From Bacteroidales bacterium (lineage in GTDB: Bacteria > Bacteroidota > Bacteroidia > Bacteroidales > UBA10428): a DNA stretch of 7,490 bases. The stretch is taken from positions 1 through 7,490 of the forward strand of contig JAFGOZ010000087.1 in the NCBI GenBank assembly GCA_016926235.1, given 5' to 3'. Shown in pieces: positions 1-4,790 of the stretch. Position 1 is the first letter of the stretch, and every line of letters starts with the position of its first letter. The translations under genes and the position numbers were made by a program. The notes under the pieces are model-generated. The model searched no databases. It saw only the letters and a program-made list of their open reading frames with translations, and was not told where the DNA came from.

Positions 1-10
1 AAAATTAACT

Positions 11-42
11 TTTGTTGATAATTAATGTCAATTGTTGATTTG
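11..42 (+). promoter_or_regulatory. Possible Bacteroidota-type promoter
   Basis: TTTG at 11-14 and TTGATTTG at 35-42 are 20 bp apart. They resemble the Bacteroidota -33 (TTTG) and -7 (TAnnTTTG) elements, with one mismatch in the -7 box. Transcription would start near 47-50 and meet the terminator at 91-121, giving a short RNA of roughly 70 nt. The sequence is AT-rich, so a chance match is likely enough to keep confidence low. Confidence 0.25.
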
Positions 43-90
43 ATGTTTATAAAAGGTTATAACAGATATAATCATTAGACGACAAATAAA

Positions 91-121
91 AGGTTGTCTG
101 ATTACAGGCAGCCTTTTTTTT
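91..121 (+). terminator. Rho-independent terminator, probably bidirectional
   Basis: A 10-bp stem (AGGTTGTCTG at 91-100 with CAGGCAGCCT at 105-114, two G-T pairs) with a four-base ATTA loop is followed by eight T residues (114-121). This is a textbook intrinsic terminator for plus-strand transcription. On the minus strand the same hairpin is followed by TTTTATTT, so it could also stop leftward transcripts, including one from the TIR-TPR gene. Confidence 0.75.
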
Positions 122-260
122 ATTCATCAAGGGCGTGGCCCCGCCATTGGGCGGGGTATCCCAACGGGAGGGTCGGAAGTTCGCCATTAACCGATGCCAG
201 GAGGGTAATGGCATTCTTCTCGCCCCGGTAGTTGAAAATAAACCATTTATAACGACAATA
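120..260 (-). pseudogene. Possible 3' remnant of a minus-strand gene
   Basis: One minus-strand frame is open for 46 codons from just after a TGA (261-263) to a TAA (120-122). The translation has ordinary protein-like composition (for example NYRGEKNAITLLASVNGE near its middle and WRGHALDE at its end) but no start codon. Its stop lies directly before the terminator hairpin at 91-121, as the 3' end of a real gene would. The stretch is GC-richer than both flanks. I do not recognise the family. It could equally be a non-coding GC-rich repeat that happens to be open in one frame. Confidence 0.25.
139..156. repeat. GC-rich hairpin
   Basis: CCCCGCC (139-145) and GGCGGGG (150-156) form a perfect 7-bp stem with a four-base loop. 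Further on, GCCATTA (183-189) pairs with TAATGGC (206-212), and ATGCC (194-198) with GGCAT (210-214); these last two hairpins exclude each other. There is no T-tract, so it is not an obvious terminator. It may be part of a dispersed repeat element. Confidence 0.4.
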
Positions 261-364
261 TCAAGTAGGTAGTTTCTCATTTTCACATAGTTCACGCAAT
301 TTTCACACAGCTATTATTTGTTAGATGGTCAAAGATCGCATTCATCAAATGATAGATACGTTAT

Positions 365-2551
365 TTATTTTCGTTTTTCATTTTCCCATTTAATGCCATA
401 TTGTATTGCAAGCTTCCTGGCTTCATTCATATGATTAAGTTGCTTGAGTAACCCAATCTCATTTATAATTGCTGGATAATAATTGGGCTTAAGTTCAATA
501 GCTTTTTTAAAGGACTTTTCTGCCGCGTCAATTTGATTCTTTTTTAAATGTATAATTCCTTTGTTGTTATATGTTTCATAAAACACAGGATTTATTTCAA
601 TACACTTATTGAAAGCTTTCTCTGCTTCTTCGATTTGGTTTCTATATAAATATAAAACGCCTAAATTATTGTGTGCTTTATAGCAAGATGGGTCAAGTTC
701 AATGGCTTTAAGATATTCTTTCTCTGCCTCATTATGTTTTTTCAAATCTGAATATAAAACTCCTCGTTCATAATAACCAACCCCAAGTTTTGGATTAATT
801 GATATAGCTTTATTATAATCGGCTTCAGCCTGTTTATTTTTTCGCTGTTTTGCATATAAATTACCACGATTGATATATGCTTTGTAGTATAATGGATTAA
901 TTTCTATCGCTTTATTAAAATCATTCAATGCCTCTTTTTCACGGCCTTCTTCAAACAACAGTTCCCCCCTTTTATTATAGGCTTGATATTTTTTTGTTTT
1001 TATCTTAATTGCATTTGAAAGATCAATTTCGGCCTCCCTTTTTCGATTCTGTGAAAAATATAAAATGCCACGATTATAATATGCCAATTCGTAATTAGGA
1101 TTAATTTCAATTGCTCTTGAATAATTATATTCTGCTATTTTCTCTTTTCCCTGATTTGAATATAATTCACCTAAATTATTATAAGCTTTATAATATCTTG
1201 GGTCAATCTGAATGGCCTTTGAATAGCAATTCATAGCATTTTCCACCTTACCTTGTTTATCAAATAAAAGCCCATGATTATTGTAGGCTTCAGGATTATC
1301 CGGTTTTAATTCGATTGATTTTAAATAATCACGTTCTGCTTCTTTCTCGTTTCCCTGATGTGAATATAGAATTCCCCTGTTATTATAAGCTTTATAATTG
1401 AATGGATCAACCTCAATGGCTTTGTTAAAATCCCTCTCAGCTTCTTCATACTTATCCCTCAAATAATAATATGTACCCCGATAGGCATAAGCATCAGCAT
1501 AGAGAGGATTCAAATCAACTGCCATGGTAAAGTCCTTTTCAGCTCTTTCAATATGACCTTGATCTAAATAGAACATTCCACGACTAAAATAGGCATTTGG
1601 TAGATAGTGATTGAGTTCAATTGATTTTTGGAAATCTCTTTCTGCGTCCTTTATTCGACCTTGTTGAGAATATAAATGACCTCGATTAATATATGCAAAT
1701 AAATATCCAGAATTCATTTGAATTGCTTTTGAAAAATCTTTATCTGCTTCTTCTAATTTTCCTTGTTTCAAGTAAAAAATACCTCTATTATTATAGGCAG
1801 GAATAAATTCCGGGTTATATTCTATTGCTTTTGTAAAATAGAATATTGCTTTTTGATCATTTTTTTGATGATGAGCTCTGAGATAATACCCTAAAGAAAA
1901 CTTAGGATACTGTAAAATGAATTTTTCCATTTCTAAATCCCTGACAATCTCATCTTTGATCTCATTTATTTGTGCTAGAATTTTGATTAATCCAATATCA
2001 GAGTAACCAATATAATCAAGTACTACTGAATAATTGTTCTCTTTTAATTGTGCGAAAGTGATACCCTTATATCGTGCTAAAAGACCCATAAAAGCGCCAA
2101 TATTTTTATATATGTCTTTTTCTGCTTTTAAAACTTCCTTTAAATCACTTATTTTCTTAACACCACTTATATTTAATTCTTTTTCAAGACTACAATATTT
2201 CTCTTTCCAATACTTTATATATTCCAGCCTATCAATTGGTTCAAACACTTTTGAGTCGGGTAGAAAAACCTGCAGCATTTTACTATTAAAATTTTCTTCC
2301 CTATATAGTTCAAATACTTCAAACATACAGTTTCGTGATTTAAGGAATGTATCACTTATCAGCATAATGACAAAATCAGCTTCCTTTATCCTCTTCATGT
2401 AATCTTGTAAGGATGACTTATAGGCTGCATCTCGAATATCACGTATTAATTCAATTCCAATAGAACTGAAGTCTCTATCTATGATATCTGCAATATCAGT
2501 ATTTGCCCATGAATATGAAAGGAAAATATTAGGTAGAAAACTGTCCTGCAT
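365..2551 (-). CDS. TIR domain-tetratricopeptide repeat protein, probable anti-phage sensor/effector
   Basis: A cytoplasmic protein of 728 residues with no signal peptide or membrane segment. Residues about 8-85 are a TIR domain: NIFLSYSW opens strand A, and the C-x-x-E motif NCMFE near 74-78 places a glutamate (E78) where bacterial TIR enzymes carry the catalytic residue for NAD+ cleavage. Residues about 90-214 form a mostly helical linker with no Walker A motif. From about 215 to the end run 34-residue TPR units, about 14 canonical ones and a degenerate last one. TIR domains in bacteria are usually NADases or make cyclic ADP-ribose-type signals in phage defence; TPR arrays bind proteins. 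I infer that the TPR part senses a trigger and the TIR part kills or signals. The frame is open upstream to a TTG at 2695, which would add 48 residues, but that TTG lies inside a perfect -7 promoter box, so the ATG at 2551 just before the TIR core is preferred. It follows a type IV toxin-antitoxin pair on the same strand. The activity itself is not shown by sequence. Confidence 0.9.
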   Translation of the reverse strand: MQDSFLPNIFLSYSWANTDIADIIDRDFSSIGIELIRDIRDAAYKSSLQDYMKRIKEADFVIMLISDTFLKSRNCMFEVFELYREENFNSKMLQVFLPDSKVFEPIDRLEYIKYWKEKYCSLEKELNISGVKKISDLKEVLKAEKDIYKNIGAFMGLLARYKGITFAQLKENNYSVVLDYIGYSDIGLIKILAQINEIKDEIVRDLEMEKFILQYPKFSLGYYLRAHHQKNDQKAIFYFTKAIEYNPEFIPAYNNRGIFYLKQGKLEEADKDFSKAIQMNSGYLFAYINRGHLYSQQGRIKDAERDFQKSIELNHYLPNAYFSRGMFYLDQGHIERAEKDFTMAVDLNPLYADAYAYRGTYYYLRDKYEEAERDFNKAIEVDPFNYKAYNNRGILYSHQGNEKEAERDYLKSIELKPDNPEAYNNHGLLFDKQGKVENAMNCYSKAIQIDPRYYKAYNNLGELYSNQGKEKIAEYNYSRAIEINPNYELAYYNRGILYFSQNRKREAEIDLSNAIKIKTKKYQAYNKRGELLFEEGREKEALNDFNKAIEINPLYYKAYINRGNLYAKQRKNKQAEADYNKAISINPKLGVGYYERGVLYSDLKKHNEAEKEYLKAIELDPSCYKAHNNLGVLYLYRNQIEEAEKAFNKCIEINPVFYETYNNKGIIHLKKNQIDAAEKSFKKAIELKPNYYPAIINEIGLLKQLNHMNEARKLAIQYGIKWENEKRK
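482..1807 (-). repeat. Tandem 102-bp TPR-coding repeats
   Basis: Thirteen consecutive units of 34 codons (102 bp) without insertions or deletions encode protein residues about 249-690. The recurring core is AYNNRGxLY..QG..EEAE.DF.KAIE.NP. A poorer unit precedes them (about residues 215-248) and a degenerate one follows (691-728). At DNA level the units share short blocks such as ttattataagctttata but are clearly diverged, so the array is old or under selection for protein, not a fresh amplification. Unit number could still vary between strains. Confidence 0.9.
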
Positions 2552-2692
2552 ATAATTAAAGTATAAATTGTTGATTAACGAAATATGTTGATCCCTAATT
2601 TCATGCAACAAACGTTGGAGCAATTTGCTGTGAATGACCCATAAGAATTTATCTGTATGTATTTTGTTGTCATTCCGCTTGAAAAATGCTGT

Positions 2693-2700
2693 CAAATTTA
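2693..2700 (-). promoter_or_regulatory. -7 promoter box of the TIR-TPR gene
   Basis: On the minus strand the sequence is TAAATTTG, a full match to the Bacteroidota -7 consensus TAnnTTTG. The -33 region is poor, showing only a T-rich run at about the right distance. Transcription would begin near 2685-2689, leaving a leader of about 135 nt before the ATG at 2551. The last three bases of the box are the TTG that would otherwise be the longest start codon of the gene, which argues against that start. Confidence 0.45.
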
Positions 2701-2705
2701 CCTAT

Positions 2706-2739
2706 TTCAATTAGATCATTAAAAAATTAATGAATTGAA
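2706..2739. repeat. Imperfect palindrome upstream of the TIR-TPR promoter
   Basis: TTCAATT (2706-2712) pairs with AATTGAA (2733-2739) and CATTAA (2717-2722) with TTAATG (2727-2732), giving 13 bp of stem with a four-base bulge and an AAAA loop. It lies immediately upstream of the TAAATTTG box, in the spacer and -33 area, so it could be an operator. The sequence is very AT-rich, so chance is a real alternative. Confidence 0.3.
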
Positions 2740-2752
2740 CAACGAAGTTTTG

Positions 2753-2785
2753 CTAATTCAGAAAAATGCATAATCACTGAATTAG
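2753..2785. repeat. Inverted repeat across the toxin stop codon
   Basis: CTAATTCAG (2753-2761) and CTGAATTAG (2777-2785) are perfect 9-nt arms around a 15-nt centre that holds ATGCAT. The right arm covers the last codons of the AbiEii-like gene, and its stop codon (2774-2776) lies in the centre. Read on the minus strand there is no T-tract after the stem, so it is not a standard terminator; it may protect the 3' end of the RNA or bind a regulator. Confidence 0.35.
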
Positions 2786-3718
2786 TTTTATTAACTCTTT
2801 AAATGATTTTGCCACATCTGTTTCTTCAGGAATAGTAGTATATGCCAATGCAGACAATTCAGATTTATAGGTCTGTTTTATTTGTTCCCACAAATTATCA
2901 AATCCAGTTATTAACTGTGATTCAGCAATTGATTTTTCACGCCATCCTATAGGCTCATCGAAAATTTCTTTATCATGGACCAACAATTCGTTGAATTTCT
3001 TTTTGAACTCATTCGAATTAGTAAATAAAGCACAATCCGGATCATTCATAAGGTAATGTATATCGCAGAAATGTCTGATTTTTTTAGATATACTTTCTAC
3101 CGGATTATTATCTAATGAAAACCGGATTAATGAAACCAATTTTTCCAGCAAAGTCTGTTCCTTGTTTAGCACATTGATTTGAAAAGGCTGTAAATCATAT
3201 TGCTGAATAACCTTTTCATTACCTGTTTGTGTTAAAAAATCGTGTACAAGACTTTTAATAATTCGAACCTGGTATGGGTATGGGTTAGCAAAAGAATTTA
3301 TTTCGACAATAAGTTTGTTGTTCTTTTTTTTTGAATCAATGCTTTCATATTCGTGTACCGATTTTCTAAATCTTGATCCTTTACTGGTAATACCATCCAT
3401 CTGAACTTCTATTAATTCGCCTGTCATTTCCTTTTCTACAGCTCGGATGATATTTTTGATTTCATTCCCCGATTTGTCGTTCTCGTGTATTATGGCTATG
3501 TCTACATCTTCGGAAAAACGATTGATTAACCCGAAACCTTTTGAAAGGGAAGTTCCCCCCTTAAAGACAGAGTCTTTGGAATACTTGCTTTTTGAAAGAC
3601 AATTTAACACCAAGGTTATCCAATAGTCCTTTTCCACAAATACCTCATTTATTTTCAGATATTGTGCAGCGGCTCTTATTGTGTCACTAAATAATTTTTT
3701 ATCGTTGTGCAGCTTCAT
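2774..3718 (-). CDS. AbiEii/AbiGii-family nucleotidyltransferase toxin (type IV toxin-antitoxin)
   Basis: A cytoplasmic protein of 314 residues, typical for this family (DUF1814). The nucleotidyltransferase signature is clear: KGGTSLSKGF at about 53-62 supplies the GG-S element, and RFSEDVDIAI at about 67-76 carries the metal-binding aspartates D71 and D73. Further family motifs are TLLEKL (about 189-194, K193) and SKKIRHFCDI (about 211-220, K212/K213 and D219). Studied relatives transfer nucleotides onto RNA, tRNA 3' ends in the mycobacterial MenT enzymes, or bind GTP, and so stop growth; the target here cannot be told from sequence. All key residues seem present, so it is probably active. 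Its ATG overlaps the stop of the upstream antitoxin gene by four bases (ATGA), pointing to coupled translation. The gene ends 78 bp before the first base of the TIR-TPR promoter-side frame. Confidence 0.92.
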   Translation of the reverse strand: MKLHNDKKLFSDTIRAAAQYLKINEVFVEKDYWITLVLNCLSKSKYSKDSVFKGGTSLSKGFGLINRFSEDVDIAIIHENDKSGNEIKNIIRAVEKEMTGELIEVQMDGITSKGSRFRKSVHEYESIDSKKKNNKLIVEINSFANPYPYQVRIIKSLVHDFLTQTGNEKVIQQYDLQPFQINVLNKEQTLLEKLVSLIRFSLDNNPVESISKKIRHFCDIHYLMNDPDCALFTNSNEFKKKFNELLVHDKEIFDEPIGWREKSIAESQLITGFDNLWEQIKQTYKSELSALAYTTIPEETDVAKSFKELIKLIQ

Positions 3719-4443
3719 TCTTTTATATTCCAGTCTTGAGCCGATGCAATAATATTGGTTATACCTGAAATCCTAAATGTTGTAATCGGGTTCAATGATT
3801 TCCTAAGTGGTTCAGTTATTGTCTCTTTGCCTGCTGCCTGCAATAACGCGCCTGTCAAAGCCCTTGTTGCAGGCGGATATTTCAAAGCCAATCGGACTAA
3901 AATGAGTATTCCATCTTCCTTTAGTCCGGAAATCAGGACTAAAATCCTTTTCATTGCTATAGCATTTGATGTATCGGGTATTTTCTTAATGTACCGGATT
4001 GCATCCAATATTTGAAGCAGCGGAATATTTTCCTTTGTTATTGTGTTTTTCTGTTTAATGAATGATATAGTGTAACGTTCACGTTTGAATGAAGGACGAA
4101 TTTCATTCTTACCGATTTGTATGATGTTACTTACCTGGGTAGTTAGCCCCAATTGGTTATAAATACTATATCCTGTCAGATAGCCAATAGTTTTCCCATT
4201 ATCTTCAAGCAGGTCTTTTACAATTTGGCTCAACTTTGGCTGCAGGTTCCCATAAGCGGTAGTTTCAGGTTTATAAAACTTACCTTTGGCCAGTTTTACT
4301 ATCTTTCCCGAAGCTGCCATCCGGTTAAGCGCTTTTATAACAGCTTCTTTTTTATTCACCTCAGTAATAAAATCAACATAGGTAAATACATAACCTTTGG
4401 GCAAACGATCAATTGTAACTGTTATGTATTCAGATGTTTTCAT
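3715..4443 (-). CDS. AbiEi-like antitoxin/repressor (DUF6088 type, type IV toxin-antitoxin)
   Basis: A 242-residue cytoplasmic protein. The N-terminal 60 residues look like a winged helix-turn-helix: a TYVDF segment, helix KKEAVIKALNRMAASGKI, then a basic wing ending in the hallmark GKFYKP (54-59). The rest (about 65-242) is an antitoxin body with TGYSIYNQLGLTT near 90-102, a stretch typical of AbiEi-related proteins. In characterised type IV systems AbiEi opposes the toxin without stable binding and represses its own operon by binding inverted repeats in the promoter. Here it is the first gene, overlaps the toxin by 4 bp, and has a TATATTTG promoter box and an inverted repeat right upstream, all consistent with autoregulation. 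The ATG at 4443 is the natural start; no Shine-Dalgarno is seen, as is usual in Bacteroidota. Confidence 0.88.
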   Translation of the reverse strand: MKTSEYITVTIDRLPKGYVFTYVDFITEVNKKEAVIKALNRMAASGKIVKLAKGKFYKPETTAYGNLQPKLSQIVKDLLEDNGKTIGYLTGYSIYNQLGLTTQVSNIIQIGKNEIRPSFKRERYTISFIKQKNTITKENIPLLQILDAIRYIKKIPDTSNAIAMKRILVLISGLKEDGILILVRLALKYPPATRALTGALLQAAGKETITEPLRKSLNPITTFRISGITNIIASAQDWNIKE

Positions 4444-4460
4444 TTATTATATTTAATTCA

Positions 4461-4468
4461 CAAATATA
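4461..4468 (-). promoter_or_regulatory. -7 promoter box of the toxin-antitoxin operon
   Basis: Read on the minus strand the bases are TATATTTG, a full match to the Bacteroidota -7 consensus TAnnTTTG. The box ends 17 bp before the antitoxin ATG, so the leader would be only about 10 nt. No good -33 TTTG is seen; that region is occupied by the inverted repeat at 4476-4503. Confidence 0.5.
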
Positions 4469-4475
4469 GATATAA

Positions 4476-4503
4476 GTCCAGTTTATTATAATATTTACTG
4501 GAC
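4476..4503. promoter_or_regulatory. Operator-like inverted repeat of the toxin-antitoxin promoter
   Basis: GTCCAGT (4476-4482) and ACTGGAC (4497-4503) are perfect 7-nt arms separated by 14 AT-rich bases that include the palindrome TATTATAATA. The arms start 7 bp upstream of the -7 box and cover the -33 region, where a bound repressor would block RNA polymerase. AbiEi proteins are known to repress from inverted repeats in their own promoters, so this is the best operator candidate; binding itself is inference. Confidence 0.5.
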
Positions 4504-4512
4504 ATTTTTTAA

Positions 4513-4567
4513 AGTGATCAGTTTTGGTTAACTTCGTAAAATACGAAGTTAACCAAAACTGATCACT
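4513..4567. repeat. Perfect palindrome with 26-nt arms and a 3-nt centre
   Basis: The arms at 4513-4538 and 4542-4567 are exact reverse complements around the bases AAA. Left arm begins AGTGATCAG and ends ACTTCGTA. Each arm contains the smaller palindromes TGATCA and GTTAAC. On neither strand does a T-tract follow, so it is not a standard intrinsic terminator, though so strong a hairpin could still end or protect the lipoprotein transcript. It lies 9 bp beyond the operator-like repeat and marks the border between the AT-rich defence genes and the GC-richer genes to the right. Other readings are a second repressor site, a cruciform recombination site, or abutted ends of a lost mobile element; no flanking target duplication is visible. 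Confidence 0.9.
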
Positions 4568-4659
4568 CATTTCTTGTACTAATCCCTTTTGTTTTCAGGT
4601 TAAGCATTATATACTACATCAAATAAAACGATAATTCGCCATATAATTAATGGTTTTTT

Positions 4660-4687
4660 GGTAATATTTGATCAGGAAGATATTACC
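4660..4687. repeat. Inverted repeat in the intergenic gap
   Basis: GGTAATAT (4660-4667) and ATATTACC (4680-4687) are perfect 8-nt arms with a 12-nt centre containing TGATCA. On the plus strand it is followed by only four T residues; on the minus strand by an A-run. A weak plus-strand terminator is possible, but no plus-strand gene leads into it. Confidence 0.35.
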
Positions 4688-4790
4688 TTTTCATATATCT
4701 GCTTCAGAACCGAAGTTCATTAAAAGGGTTCATCCTTGCTCAAAACAGACGAACAGTCTTCGCGCCACCACAAATCAAAGGCTGCATAAA

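Larger units (their letters stand above)
1..364. other. Left intergenic region without an intact gene
   Basis: No convincing complete coding sequence is visible here. Seen from left to right: a possible plus-strand promoter (about 11-42), a hairpin terminator (91-121), a GC-rich stretch (about 131-232) unlike its AT-rich surroundings and containing a strong hairpin, and an AT-rich tail (about 261-364) that follows the stop codon of the TIR-TPR gene. In that tail the 9-mer ATTTTCACA occurs twice, 20 bp apart (279-287 and 299-307), with a further TTCAC between the copies. No clear intrinsic terminator is seen directly after the TIR-TPR gene, so its transcript may run on to the hairpin at 91-121, which can also act on the minus strand. 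Confidence 0.6.
4444..4790. other. 347-bp gap between the lipoprotein gene and the toxin-antitoxin operon
   Basis: No gene is supported here. Nearest the antitoxin are the promoter box (4461-4468), an operator-like inverted repeat (4476-4503) and the perfect 26-nt-arm palindrome (4513-4567). Beyond lies another inverted repeat (4660-4687). The part next to the lipoprotein stop (about 4728-4785) is more GC-rich than the rest and reads open on the minus strand for about 20 codons in one frame (AAFDLWWREDCSSVLSKDEP then F and a stop), possibly a gene or repeat remnant. No clear terminator with a T-tract follows the lipoprotein gene. Confidence 0.6.

Noticed and set aside
131..232. tRNA or other known structured RNA in the GC-rich block
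   Set aside because: Strong hairpins exist, but no cloverleaf, T-loop consensus or other family signature could be fitted.
482..1807. CRISPR-like periodicity
   Set aside because: The regular 102-bp period is explained by 34-codon TPR units; repeats are diverged and there are no unique spacers between identical repeats.
2034..2402. 122-codon plus-strand frame opposite the TIR region
   Set aside because: Low-complexity F/S/L-rich antisense translation of an AT-rich gene; the minus strand has clear TIR motifs.
4528..4552. loxP-like core: TAACTTCGTA and TACGAAGTTA inverted arms
   Set aside because: The ten bases match those in loxP arms, but the spacing here is 3 bp instead of the 12 between the same bases in loxP, and the identity is part of a longer 26-nt palindrome. 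No recombinase gene is in the window. Probably chance.
4513..4567. Large palindrome as an ordinary intrinsic terminator
   Set aside because: On the minus strand the stem is followed by TTTAAAAAATG and on the plus strand by CATTTCTTG; neither is a proper T-tract. Kept only as an alternative.
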